Position numbers and translations under genes: made by a program
Shown: positions 45,002 through 53,997 of the stretch, piece by piece
Layout of the letters: each line of letters begins with the position of its first letter
How positions within the stretch are numbered: the stretch's first letter is position 1
Assembly: GCF_023283985.1 (NCBI RefSeq)
Contig: NZ_JAKIKU010000004.1
Span: 62,001-126,000, forward strand
Length of the DNA stretch: 64,000 nucleotides
Direction: 5' to 3'
From: Shewanella electrodiphila
GTDB taxonomy: Bacteria > Pseudomonadota > Gammaproteobacteria > Enterobacterales > Shewanellaceae
The notes under the pieces: generated by a model
Databases searched by the model: none
Seen by the model: only the letters and a program-made list of their open reading frames with translations
Told to the model about the DNA's origin: nothing

Positions 45002-48000
45002 ATGCTATTTGAAGGTAAGTTAATTTCTGACTGTCCAATCCGTCAAAAAATTCGCGATTTTTATCGTATAGATGAAAACATCGCAGTAGATCATATTCTC
45101 CCTCTAGCAGAAATTAACGTTAGCGCCCGAAGTAAGGCGTGGGAACGCGCACGCCAAATGGTCTTGAAAATTCGTCAAGATCAATCAGGCAATGGCGCAA
45201 TCGATGCCTTACTTAATGAATATTCACTCTCAAGTGAAGAAGGCGTGGTATTGATGTGCTTGGCAGAAGCACTTTTACGCGTACCTGATAAACATACCCA
45301 AGATGTGCTTATTCGCGACAAAATCTCCCAAGGCCATTGGAGCAACCATTTAGGCAGCAGTGATTCATTATTTGTGAATGCTTCTTCATGGGGCTTATTA
45401 ATCACAGGCTCAGTGGTAGATTATGCCGATAAACGTACCAAAGATCGCTTTGGATTATTGAAGAAAACCATTGGCCGCCTAGGCGAACCCGTCATTCGAA
45501 AATCAATGAACTACGCCATGAAAATCATGGGCAAGCAGTTTGTGATGGGTGAAACGATCGTCGCAGCAACTGAGCGTGCTGCCACAAAAGAGCAACAAGG
45601 TTACGTGTATTCCTATGACATGCTAGGTGAAGGCGCTCGTACTATGGACGATGCCAACCGATATTTAGCATCGTACCAAGACGCCATCGAAACCATTGGT
45701 AAAGTCGCCCAAGCGTCTGGTAAAAATGATCCTAGAAAAGTCCCTGGCATTTCTGTAAAGCTTTCTGCTATTCATCCTCGTTACGAATTTACCCATAAAT
45801 CACGAGTGATGAACGAAATAGTGCCAAAGCTTAAAGCCCTATGTTTACAGGCCAAAAAGTATAACATTGGCTTGACCGTTGATGCTGAAGAATCAGAACG
45901 ATTAGATATCTCACTTGATGTTATCGAAGCCGTATTTAGCGACGATGACTTAGCGGGTTGGAACGGCTTTGGTATTGCCTTACAAGCTTACCAAAAACGC
46001 GCGATTTTTGTGGTTGATTGGCTACGTGAATTAACGGTGCGTGTTGGCCGCAGAATGATGGTGCGCTTAGTCAAAGGCGCCTATTGGGATACAGAAATTA
46101 AGAATGCCCAAAAGGACGGTCATAATCACTTCCCTGTATTCACCCGTAAGTCATCGACCGATGTGTCATTTCACGCCTGTGCTAATAAATTATTAGGCTA
46201 CCGAGACACAATTTATCCGCAGTTTGCGACTCATAATGCTTATACAGCTGCCACCATTGTAGAGCTTGCTGGTGATGATAAAGAAGGTTTCGAGTTCCAG
46301 TGCCTACACGGCATGGGTGATTCACTTTATGATCAAATCGTCAGCGGCGAACATATTCAATGCCGCATTTATGCGCCAGTGGGTCACCATGAAGATCTGC
46401 TCGCTTATTTAGTTCGTCGTTTATTGGAAAACGGTGCCAACTCATCATTCGTTAATGCCATTGTTGATGAGTCAAAACCGGTTGAGTCACTACTTGAAGA
46501 CCCAGTAGAAAAAACTCAGCGATTAAAAGAGAAATACAATCAGCAAATCCTTAAACCGATTGCTTTATATTACAGTGAAGATGGCGAAAATCGTGATAAC
46601 TCAAAAGGTTTAGATTTAACCAACATCAACGAGATCACGCCACTAAAAGAATCACTTGATAACTGGTTTACTAACAAACAACTTAATGCCACTGATGTGC
46701 CAGAAGGCGCTGTGGCAGTGAAAAATCCTGCCAATCATAATGAAATCATTGGCTATCACCATTTCCACGATAAAGATGCCATGCTGGCGATGATCGACAC
46801 CGCACAAACGGCATTCGCTTCATGGTCACAAGTATCTGTCATAGAACGCGCCGCGCTATTAACTCGTATCGCAGATATCTTAGAGCGTCATACCGACGAA
46901 CTGATTGCGTTATGTATAAAAGAAGCCGGTAAAGTTGCTCAAGACGGTATTGATGAAGTACGAGAAGCGGTCGATTTTTGCCGTTATTACGCTAACCGAG
47001 CGATTGAATTAGCTGAAGATGACCGCATAGAGCCGCGCGGTGTGGTGTTATGTATTAGCCCTTGGAACTTTCCATTAGCTATTTTCTTAGGCCAAGTTGC
47101 TGCAGCCATTGCCACCGGTAATACCGTGTTAGCAAAGTCAGCAGAACAAACCAGCTTAATTGCTCTGCGCGCCATTGAGCTAATGAAGTATGTCGGTCTT
47201 CCTACTGGTGTTGTTCAAGCTGTGATTGCTCCAGGTAGCTTAGTCGGCAATGTAATCTTGCCAGATGAACGCATTCAAACCGTGATGTTTACAGGTTCAA
47301 CTGAAACAGGCACAAAAATTTCGCAAATCTTGTCTGAACGCGGTGGCCATCAAGTGCCTTTGATTGCTGAAACTGGCGGTCAAAATTGTATGATAGTTGA
47401 TTCAACCGCCCTACCAGAGCAAGTTGTGGATGATGTTATATCATCTGGCTTCCAGTCTGCAGGTCAACGTTGTTCGGCGCTTCGCGTGTTATTTTTACAA
47501 GAAGATATTGCTGATAATGTCATTACCATGCTCAAAGGCGCACTGGCTGAATTACATGTTGGTAATCCTGAGTTCCTCAGTACCGATATTGGCCCAGTTA
47601 TTGATCAAAAAGCACTGAGCGCATTAAACGCTCACAGTGATTACATGAAAGACTATGGTAAGTTGCTATATCGATGCGATATATCTACTGAAGTCGCTGA
47701 CAATGAACACTTCTTCTTTGCGCCGCGCCTTTATGAAATCAATGATATTAGTGTATTAAAGCGTGAAGTATTTGGTCCATGTGTCCATGTGGTTCGTTTT
47801 AAAGGTGATGAAATCGAAAATGTCATCGATAGCATTAATGGCACAGGTTTTGGTTTAACCATGGGCATACACACCCGAATAGAGCACAGAGCAATTGATC
47901 TCGCCCGATTATCACGCGCTGGTAATGTATATATCAACCGCAATATGATTGGCGCCATTGTCGGTGTACAACCATTTGGCGGTCGTGGTCTTTCTGGGAC

Positions 48001-48826
48001 GGGGCCAAAAGCTGGTGGGCCAAATTATCTATCACGTTTGGTCAAAGAAAAAGCCACACCAGATGTCGATGATTTTGACCTATTGCCGCCACAAGCTATT
48101 GAAAAAGATTGTGATGCACAGTCTATATCCGAAGCAACATTGTTGATGGATAGAGCCAATGAAGTTGAAAAACAGTGGCGTTTAACGGACTTAAACACCC
48201 GTACCTCTTGCGTACGTCAGTTACTGGCTAAAATCGCCCATGTTGATATTGTTGACGACTTAGCAGACGATTTAAATTACACCTTAAAGGTTTCTCGAGC
48301 TCAATTAATCGATATTGAAAAGCGCTTGAAAAAGCCAAAGGTGTTGCCTGGGCCAACAGGTGAATCTAATATCCTTTACTTGGAAAATCGCGGCAATATT
48401 ATTTGTTTTGCCGATGAAAACGTCAGCTTCCACTTCTGGGTACTCTCAATCGTAACCGCATTGGCAACAGGTAATACAGTTATCACCGTGGTGTCTGATT
48501 TATACCATGATGAAGCATTGGTATTTAGAGATAAGTTGATAGCAACTGGCGCAGACAAAGATATCTTCCAAGTGGCAAGACATCGTCATTTACCGACATT
48601 ATTGGCTCATCCTAAATTATCGGGTGTGGTTATTGATGGTAACTGCGATCGTAAACACTACATCAGTGAGAAATTAGCTGAACGTCAAGGTGCGATATTA
48701 CCTGTGATCAGTTCTGAGTATTTCGATAACTTGATCCAGCGTCTACTGACAGAGAAAACCGTGAGTATTGATATCACGGCATCGGGTGGTAACACCTCTC
48801 TGATGACGTTAGTTGAAGATGATTAA
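45002..48826 (+). CDS. putA: Bifunctional proline dehydrogenase / P5C dehydrogenase
   Basis: A 1274-residue trifunctional-size PutA that oxidises proline to glutamate using FAD then NAD+. An N-terminal helical domain is followed by the PRODH barrel (~190-480: KLSAIHPRY, VDAEESERLDIS, LVKGAYWDTEIK, CLHGMGDSLYDQI). The P5CDH domain follows (~600-1060) with CISPWNFPLAIFLGQ, FTGSTETG, general base Glu790 (AETGGQN) and nucleophile Cys824 (GQRCSALR). The C-terminal ~200 residues are a degenerate aldehyde-dehydrogenase-like fold that caps the substrate tunnel in long PutAs. The N-terminal ribbon-helix-helix of E. coli PutA is absent, so it should not act as its own repressor. The ATG has GGGGA at 7 nt. 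Confidence 0.95.
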   Translation: MLFEGKLISDCPIRQKIRDFYRIDENIAVDHILPLAEINVSARSKAWERARQMVLKIRQDQSGNGAIDALLNEYSLSSEEGVVLMCLAEALLRVPDKHTQDVLIRDKISQGHWSNHLGSSDSLFVNASSWGLLITGSVVDYADKRTKDRFGLLKKTIGRLGEPVIRKSMNYAMKIMGKQFVMGETIVAATERAATKEQQGYVYSYDMLGEGARTMDDANRYLASYQDAIETIGKVAQASGKNDPRKVPGISVKLSAIHPRYEFTHKSRVMNEIVPKLKALCLQAKKYNIGLTVDAEESERLDISLDVIEAVFSDDDLAGWNGFGIALQAYQKRAIFVVDWLRELTVRVGRRMMVRLVKGAYWDTEIKNAQKDGHNHFPVFTRKSSTDVSFHACANKLLGYRDTIYPQFATHNAYTAATIVELAGDDKEGFEFQCLHGMGDSLYDQIVSGEHIQCRIYAPVGHHEDLLAYLVRRLLENGANSSFVNAIVDESKPVESLLEDPVEKTQRLKEKYNQQILKPIALYYSEDGENRDNSKGLDLTNINEITPLKESLDNWFTNKQLNATDVPEGAVAVKNPANHNEIIGYHHFHDKDAMLAMIDTAQTAFASWSQVSVIERAALLTRIADILERHTDELIALCIKEAGKVAQDGIDEVREAVDFCRYYANRAIELAEDDRIEPRGVVLCISPWNFPLAIFLGQVAAAIATGNTVLAKSAEQTSLIALRAIELMKYVGLPTGVVQAVIAPGSLVGNVILPDERIQTVMFTGSTETGTKISQILSERGGHQVPLIAETGGQNCMIVDSTALPEQVVDDVISSGFQSAGQRCSALRVLFLQEDIADNVITMLKGALAELHVGNPEFLSTDIGPVIDQKALSALNAHSDYMKDYGKLLYRCDISTEVADNEHFFFAPRLYEINDISVLKREVFGPCVHVVRFKGDEIENVIDSINGTGFGLTMGIHTRIEHRAIDLARLSRAGNVYINRNMIGAIVGVQPFGGRGLSGTGPKAGGPNYLSRLVKEKATPDVDDFDLLPPQAIEKDCDAQSISEATLLMDRANEVEKQWRLTDLNTRTSCVRQLLAKIAHVDIVDDLADDLNYTLKVSRAQLIDIEKRLKKPKVLPGPTGESNILYLENRGNIICFADENVSFHFWVLSIVTALATGNTVITVVSDLYHDEALVFRDKLIATGADKDIFQVARHRHLPTLLAHPKLSGVVIDGNCDRKHYISEKLAERQGAILPVISSEYFDNLIQRLLTEKTVSIDITASGGNTSLMTLVEDD

Positions 48827-48881
48827 TACGCTTCAAAGTAGCTTACCCATAAACAGGTAAGCGTGTATTAGCTGTCATAAT

Positions 48882-48913
48882 AAAAAAGCGAACCACTTAT
48901 GGTTCGCTTTTTT
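48882..48913. terminator. putA terminator
   Basis: A 13-bp stem, AAAAAAGCGAACC/GGTTCGCTTTTTT (48882-48894 and 48901-48913), has loop ACTTAT. It is usable from both strands. Confidence 0.93.
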
Positions 48914-48989
48914 AATGCATTTATTAAAAGCCCAAATGACTGGTAAGCAGTGACTCAACTTAGCCGACATAAGCGAACGATAAATAACA

Positions 48990-49511
48990 TTAGTGCACTA
49001 AACGGCAGCCACACACTGTATTACTAGGCTGAAATAATACCACGGCAAAATCCTTTGCTTTATCTTGTTCAATAATCTGCAAGCTAAGGTTATGCATTCC
49101 GTCTCTGCTTAAGTTGAGGTTACTGACATAAGAAAGGTAGCGATAGTGCTCAGGAACCTGTTGATGTTCAGCTAACGGGCTTTCTTGTTTGGTATTCACT
49201 GAAATATCGTAAATCATGTTTTCAGTATCAATGCTGTTAACCTTGCCTTGCATTGACACTGTGCCAGCTGAACTGCCATCGATATTAAAATAGCGATAAT
49301 GCACTTGAACCTGGCCATCTTTAGATAATAGATCCACAAGTAAATAATGATTACTATCTTGTTGGTCATTATGATGATTAAACAGCTCAGAGCTGCAGCT
49401 GAGCATAAAGCTTGGCGAGCTAGAAGCAGTAAGATTTGCTATCACACCGATACAACTCAACAGTATGGTCAATATGATGATATTGATTACCCAACGCCAA
49501 TTTTTAACCAT
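48990..49511 (-). CDS. Membrane-anchored periplasmic protein paired with a ToxR-like regulator
   Basis: A 173-residue protein with one N-terminal hydrophobic segment (~6-28) and a periplasmic domain with a CxC pair near the end (VCGCRLVH) and another Cys near the start (LSCSSELF). The ATG at 49511 has GAGG at 7 nt. It begins 47 bp after the upstream regulator gene on the same strand. The organisation (winged-helix membrane regulator followed by a small single-pass periplasmic protein) mirrors ToxR-ToxS and TcpP-TcpH, where the small protein stabilises the sensor domain. No sequence-level match to ToxS was recognised. Confidence 0.65.
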   Translation of the reverse strand: MVKNWRWVINIIILTILLSCIGVIANLTASSSPSFMLSCSSELFNHHNDQQDSNHYLLVDLLSKDGQVQVHYRYFNIDGSSAGTVSMQGKVNSIDTENMIYDISVNTKQESPLAEHQQVPEHYRYLSYVSNLNLSRDGMHNLSLQIIEQDKAKDFAVVLFQPSNTVCGCRLVH

Positions 49512-49558
49512 GTGAGCACCTCTTAAAAGTACAATCATTGTTAATCCAGCACATAAAA

Positions 49559-50305
49559 TTAATCACAAATTTCAACTCCTTTTAGCCATGCTTGGCTAAC
49601 AAATTTCTTGGGTTGTCGTAAGTCACTAATTTTTAGATTACGGATAACAGATTGGCCATAATGTTCGCCACGTAAGGTAATATTTAGCACCTGTTCGTCA
49701 TGGGAGAGAGACAAAAAAACACGTTTCCAAGACGTTGAATTACATTGCGCTAGGCTTTGTTGTAATTGCATCCCCTGCTTTTTTAATAATGCTAAATTGG
49801 TTTTAGAACTAGAATATAAAATCACATCAACTGTTTGGCCTGAAGTCAATTTTACTGTTGCCGTGCTGTTAGGTAAAACAGGTAACGCTTTAGGTGGCGA
49901 GAAACGGATAAACATCAAGCCACTAATTAACAGTGCAACTGCCAAAGTGATAATAGCGATGATGGCAAAGCGTTGAGGGTGAGAAAAAAAATTCACCGAT
50001 TGCTTACGACTTCGGTGATGCTTTAATAAGTACCCTTGCCCTTTGACAGTCTCAATCAATGACTCATATTGTGGACCTAAGAATGCTCTTAAGGTAAAAA
50101 TAGCATGGGTAACCGATGCATCACTTAATGGTTGCTCTTGGCCATTGCCAGTTTTTAATAATGGCTTAGCCACCACTTTACCCTGGTAATCAATTAACAA
50201 TGTAAGTACTTGTAACTCAGCACGAGGAAGGCGCCAAACTTCATCACTTTGGTTATTAACTAATTCGCCTTTATTAACATCGAATTTGCAATGCCCTAAT
50301 TGCAT
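49559..50305 (-). CDS. Membrane-bound winged-helix transcriptional regulator (ToxR/CadC-like)
   Basis: A 248-residue regulator. The cytoplasmic N-terminal OmpR/PhoB-type winged helix spans ~1-95 (LGHCKFDVNKGELV, LPRAELQVLTLLI, SVTHAIFTLRAFLG, IETVKGQGYLL), then one transmembrane helix (~113-134), then a ~115-residue periplasmic domain with two cysteines. This is the ToxR/CadC/TcpP plan, which lets an envelope signal act directly on DNA. The start is ATG 50305, with GGGGA at 5 nt. It faces away from the split-Soret cytochrome operon across a ~500-bp gap and is a candidate regulator of it. Confidence 0.85.
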   Translation of the reverse strand: MQLGHCKFDVNKGELVNNQSDEVWRLPRAELQVLTLLIDYQGKVVAKPLLKTGNGQEQPLSDASVTHAIFTLRAFLGPQYESLIETVKGQGYLLKHHRSRKQSVNFFSHPQRFAIIAIITLAVALLISGLMFIRFSPPKALPVLPNSTATVKLTSGQTVDVILYSSSKTNLALLKKQGMQLQQSLAQCNSTSWKRVFLSLSHDEQVLNITLRGEHYGQSVIRNLKISDLRQPKKFVSQAWLKGVEICD

Positions 50306-50519
50306 CACTTTCCCCACTAAAACGCCTCATTAACCCAGTCTAAAACAACCCATAGATAATTCTGTGATCCTGCTTAATTTAGTGCTTTTAATTGCAATTT
50401 TTATGAAGTAAAAAGCAATGAACAACAACAAAATGCGACGTAAATCACACAAATTAACAATATAAATGCAACGTAACGAGTCGTTAAAACTGCCTTTAAT
50501 GTTAATTAATTTAAAAAAT

Positions 50520-50539
50520 AACGTGATCACAATCACGTT
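50520..50539. promoter_or_regulatory. CRP-like palindrome
   Basis: AACGTGATCACAATCACGTT: each half (CGTGA ... TCACG) differs from the CRP half-site TGTGA/TCACA at one base, with the correct 6-bp spacer and symmetric AA/TT ends. It sits in the shared upstream region of the divergent regulator and cytochrome genes. CRP governs anaerobic respiration in Shewanella, so control of the cytochrome operon is plausible. Confidence 0.65.
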
Positions 50540-50821
50540 AGCAGCCAACTCAACCCAAAATTCACATTGTTTACTCACTTTATAAATGCAATCAACTGCG
50601 AATTTAAAGTCCATTTCACAGCCTATATTTCTTCGCTTTACATCACAAAATTAATCCCCCCATCACTTACATTAGATTCATCGAGCAGCGCATTAGCCTC
50701 AGATATAGAAACATTGAAGCAGCGCTAAATGAGATAACTCGAACCAATTTAAAGATATAAGCAAGTCATAAAAACAAAACACAAACTGAGTAACAATAAC
50801 ATTAAATATAGGGTGATTATT

Positions 50822-51646
50822 ATGAGTATGAACAGACGCCAAGCATTAACCCAAATCATTGGAATGAGCACTGTTGCAGCCGGTGCAACATTAGTCGGAA
50901 CATCCGCTTTTGCAGCTACAGATGCTGATGGAAACTTTAGATTAGAACTCGGTGACAAATTAAAGTATGTACCACTAGATGCAATGGCCACTGCAAAACT
51001 GGCTTATGAAACAGGTGGCGGGTGTATGCATCAAGTATTTCATTCCATCGTCACTAAACTAGCCGAGTCTTCAAGTGTTGATGCAGAAAACTTTGCCTCA
51101 ATCCCTACGGCATTAGCAGGCTATGGCTGGGCAGGTATTGTCGGGCAAGGCACTATTTGCGGTAACTTAAACGCAGCAGGTATGTTGATCAACATTCTCG
51201 GCGATATTAATGACCAAAATTCAGCCGTTATTTCGGCCTCTTTCCGCTACTACGAAAGAGAAGATTTACCACTATCATCTGACGAGTTTGTGGCAGGTAT
51301 TGGCTCAACAGCAGAGAAAAGCGAGCTTGTGGGTAAAACTTCAGTGGCCAACAGCCCATTATGTCATTCATCAATCAGTAATTGGTCAGGTGCTAACGGC
51401 GGTAAACCTTTCGTCGAAAAAGGCGAACGTTGTAAACGATTATCAGCCAGTATGGCTTACTACATTGTTGACTTACTTAACCGCGCTTATGCTGGTGAAG
51501 TCATTGGAGCTCTACCTGAAGCGATGGCTTCAGAAGAAACTCAAGCCTGTCAAACCTGTCATGGCACAACTGAAACTATGGGCTCAGCTGCCAGTGTTAA
51601 AGGTGACTTAGAGTGTCAAACTTGTCATACCGGACATTTCAATTAA
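50822..51646 (+). CDS. Split-Soret-type dihaem cytochrome c (C_GCAxxG_C_C family)
   Basis: A 274-residue exported redox protein. The N-terminus MSMNRRQALTQIIGMSTVAA has an RR pair followed by a hydrophobic stretch and a SAFA cleavage region, consistent with a signal peptide (Tat-like or Sec). The body shows the spaced cysteine pattern of the redox-active C_GCAxxG_C_C family (GGGCMHQVF, GTICGNLNAAG), and the C-terminus has two haem c motifs, CQTCHGTTE and CQTCHTGHF. Desulfovibrio split-Soret cytochrome has the same arrangement. The ATG at 50822 has GGTGA at 5 nt. It forms an operon with the lipoprotein gene 10 bp downstream. The electron partner is unknown. Confidence 0.88.
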   Translation: MSMNRRQALTQIIGMSTVAAGATLVGTSAFAATDADGNFRLELGDKLKYVPLDAMATAKLAYETGGGCMHQVFHSIVTKLAESSSVDAENFASIPTALAGYGWAGIVGQGTICGNLNAAGMLINILGDINDQNSAVISASFRYYEREDLPLSSDEFVAGIGSTAEKSELVGKTSVANSPLCHSSISNWSGANGGKPFVEKGERCKRLSASMAYYIVDLLNRAYAGEVIGALPEAMASEETQACQTCHGTTETMGSAASVKGDLECQTCHTGHFN

Positions 51647-51656
51647 GGAGCTCATT

Positions 51657-52220
51657 ATGAAACTTAAATTATTGAGCGCCTTGCTGGCTAGCTCCCTACT
51701 GCTTATAGGGTGTGGAAGTGACGACGATACCAGTGCACCGGATCCAGTCGATCCGCCTGTAGTTGAACCACCAGTAACCGATCCTGTTGATCCACCAGCG
51801 AGTGAAGTGGTGAAGATTGATGATGCCGATATGATAGTGTTAACGGTTGATGAGTTTGATGCTGCCACTGGCGCATTAACCTTCACCCTAGATAATGGCG
51901 ATGAAAAAGCCATCACCGATGCCAGCACTTACGACATTATCTACTTAGGTTATCCCGATCCTAATGCATCATCATCTAACGCTAAAGCTTGGAAACGCTG
52001 GCATGTTAGTCAAACGTTTAGCTGTGATCCTACAACTGAAGATGAATGCAGTGGCGTATTAACCGAAACCGAAACTGAAGGACAATACACTTTTAACGCG
52101 ATAGACCTAGATCTTGAAAGCAAAGCCTCAGCAGGTGCTGTAGCACTTTATAAAGTCGCAATTCAAGTTCATGGGGTAAAGGCCACTAATGAATTCGAGC
52201 TCATTCCCGCAGGAGAATAG
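51657..52220 (+). CDS. Lipoprotein with Pro-rich linker, operon partner of the split-Soret cytochrome
   Basis: A 187-residue protein with a clear lipobox (LLLIGC, Cys19), followed by an acidic SDDD run and a Pro/Val/Asp linker (~25-50), then a ~135-residue beta-rich domain containing one potential disulfide (CDPTTEDEC). Asp after Cys is absent (Gly-Ser follow), so outer-membrane sorting is expected. The domain is vaguely reminiscent of the haem-free beta domains of outer-membrane decahaem cytochromes, but no haem motif occurs and I do not assign it. An AGGAG site precedes the ATG. It probably anchors or positions the upstream cytochrome. Confidence 0.8.
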   Translation: MKLKLLSALLASSLLLIGCGSDDDTSAPDPVDPPVVEPPVTDPVDPPASEVVKIDDADMIVLTVDEFDAATGALTFTLDNGDEKAITDASTYDIIYLGYPDPNASSSNAKAWKRWHVSQTFSCDPTTEDECSGVLTETETEGQYTFNAIDLDLESKASAGAVALYKVAIQVHGVKATNEFELIPAGE

Positions 52221-52268
52221 CCATCACCCGGCCTGATCCGATCCCCATAAAAGGCATTAGGCATTCAC

Positions 52269-52298
52269 AGCCGTAGCGGTTTGCTACGGCTTTTTTTG
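52269..52298 (+). terminator. Terminator of the cytochrome-lipoprotein operon
   Basis: A 9-bp stem, AGCCGTAGC/GCTACGGCT (52269-52277 and 52283-52291), with loop GGTTT, is followed by T6. Confidence 0.95.
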
Positions 52299-52344
52299 TT
52301 TTGGATAATTTTGTTTGAGATGTGCCAGAACTGTGCTTTTATTT

Positions 52345-52929
52345 TTACTCAACAGCTCGAAGTAAGAATGCTGTCGCTGCTTCAGCGTAATGCTCAATTT
52401 CACTTAGTGTCGGTGCAATCATGCCCATTAACACCTTATTTCTATGGTTTAATAACATCCCTAGCCACAGCTCAACTGTGGTTTCAATGTCAGTGACATT
52501 GAATCTTTGTTGGAAAAACTCAATTAATACTCGCTGCACGTCATCAGGCCCAACACTAAAAAAGCTAGTAATTATTTCAGGGCTGTTTCCACTTTCAGCT
52601 ACCAGTAATCTAAAAGTCGCAATGTGCTCATCAGATAAATGGAAACTGATGTATTCAATTGCAAAACCAAGCAAAGCGGCATGATTATCATCCAGTGATA
52701 AATATTGCGTTGCCTTATCATCGAACTGGCTTCCCATATGCTCTAGGGTTGCCTTAAATAAGACTTCTTTAGAAGCATAATAGCGATAGACGGTTTGCTT
52801 GGTCATTTGTGCTTCACTTGCAATACAATCCATATTCGCAAGACCATAACCCGCAGTTAAAAACTGTTCTTGCGCAGCACGTAAAATTGCCAGTCTCTTC
52901 TTTTGTTTATTTTGTTCAATTTTGCTCAT
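52345..52929 (-). CDS. TetR/AcrR-family repressor
   Basis: A 194-residue regulator. The N-terminal helix-turn-helix is typical (ILRAAQEQFLTAGYGLANMD, then MTKQTVYRYYASKEVLF); the C-terminal ligand/dimerisation part resembles the AefR-like group. GAGGGAG precedes the ATG. Two identical-plan palindromes in the 177-bp divergent region (53021-53040 and 53067-53086) are its likely operators, one overlapping the promoter of the EamA transporter gene. It should repress that gene and itself and respond to a transported small molecule. Confidence 0.92.
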   Translation of the reverse strand: MSKIEQNKQKKRLAILRAAQEQFLTAGYGLANMDCIASEAQMTKQTVYRYYASKEVLFKATLEHMGSQFDDKATQYLSLDDNHAALLGFAIEYISFHLSDEHIATFRLLVAESGNSPEIITSFFSVGPDDVQRVLIEFFQQRFNVTDIETTVELWLGMLLNHRNKVLMGMIAPTLSEIEHYAEAATAFLLRAVE

Positions 52930-53020
52930 CTGGCTCCCTCATTCGCGATTCTAACTTCAAGCCTTACCAATAGTTCTAATTCGCTCTTTAATCAATCCAA
53001 GTGAATCCAAGTCTCTAAAA

Positions 53021-53040
53021 TATCATACCATAGAGTATGA
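53021..53040. promoter_or_regulatory. TetR operator 1
   Basis: ATCATACCATAGAGTATGAT is a palindrome of the form ATCATAC-N6-GTATGAT, the same as operator 2. Confidence 0.85.
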
Positions 53041-53045
53041 TTTAT

Positions 53046-53086
53046 ATTGACAGCTTACCAAAATAAAATCATACTCGCTGGTATGA
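53046..53086 (+). promoter_or_regulatory. EamA promoter overlapped by TetR operator 2
   Basis: A -35-like TTGACA (53046-53051) with CATACT (53069-53074) 17 bp downstream forms a plausible sigma-70 promoter. Its -10 lies inside the second palindrome ATCATACTCGCTGGTATGAT (53067-53086), so repressor binding would block RNA polymerase. Confidence 0.75.
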
Positions 53087-53106
53087 TTTTATTTTGAGGT
53101 ATTAAG

Positions 53107-53988
53107 ATGACAAATTCAACAACCAAAGCACTGACTAATTCAAGAAAAATAGGCTTTGGACTCGCATTGTTAGGCGCTGTGTTAATGAGTATCGATCCCA
53201 TATTTATTCGCTATGCAGGCGTTAGCGGATTCGATACCGCCTTTTTGTTTGGATTATTCAGCGCAATCTCGATGCCGATATTACTTAAAATGAATGATAA
53301 ACGTGGGATCAGAAAAGCGTTAACAGCAAGCGGCTGGCCAATACTGGTATCAGGCATACTCATGTTAGGGAGTGCAACAGGCTTAGTGTTTAGCATTAAA
53401 ATGACGTCTATCGCCAACACATTTGTCATTTTAAGCGCCACTCCTGCCATTGCCGCCATTTTCAGTTGGTTGATACTAAAAGAAACCACTAATCGCTCAA
53501 CCTTATTCGCAATCGTCGCTGTCATGATAGGGATAACTATCGTGGTATCGGGCTCTGTGAACACAGGAAATTGGTTGGGTGACTTATTGGCCCTGTTCTC
53601 TGTTACTTGCTTAGCACTGATGTTTACATTACTACGTAAATATCAAGATATCAGCAGGCTAGCCAGTGTTGGTCTTGGTGGGCTATTACTCGCCATAGTG
53701 ATGTTTTACTTTGCTACTCCCTCAAGTTATAGCATGGAAACTTGGTTGATTATGGGCGTTATGGGTTTATTTACAGCTCCCCTAGGCCGTGTTTTCTCCA
53801 TGGTAGCAACTCGTCACATCTCAGCTCCTGAAGTATCGATGACGTTAATGCTTGAAACTGTACTAGCACCTATATGGGCATTTATGTTTTTTAGTGAAAT
53901 TCCTGCTAACACCAGCCTTTTAGGTGGTGCAGTCATTATCACGACGATATTTTTTTACACCCTATTTAGTTTAAAGAACGAGCATTAA
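53107..53988 (+). CDS. EamA/DMT-family transporter under TetR control
   Basis: A 293-residue, ten-helix inner-membrane transporter with two EamA repeats; the first helix pair contains SIDPIFIRYAGVSGFDTAFL and the second repeat ends with LMLETVLAPIWAFMFFSE, including the E-P/A-P-W region of the family. GAGG lies 7 nt before the ATG. The adjacent divergent TetR gene and twin operators suggest an inducible exporter. It is followed after 9 bp by a TrmO-like gene. Confidence 0.9.
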   Translation: MTNSTTKALTNSRKIGFGLALLGAVLMSIDPIFIRYAGVSGFDTAFLFGLFSAISMPILLKMNDKRGIRKALTASGWPILVSGILMLGSATGLVFSIKMTSIANTFVILSATPAIAAIFSWLILKETTNRSTLFAIVAVMIGITIVVSGSVNTGNWLGDLLALFSVTCLALMFTLLRKYQDISRLASVGLGGLLLAIVMFYFATPSSYSMETWLIMGVMGLFTAPLGRVFSMVATRHISAPEVSMTLMLETVLAPIWAFMFFSEIPANTSLLGGAVIITTIFFYTLFSLKNEH

Positions 53989-53997
53989 GGAAAGACC

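Noticed and set aside
50330-50614. 94-codon minus-strand frame between the ToxR-like gene and the cytochrome
   Set aside because: It covers the CRP-like palindrome and AT-rich promoter DNA, has no ribosome site and low-complexity hydrophobic content; best read as chance.
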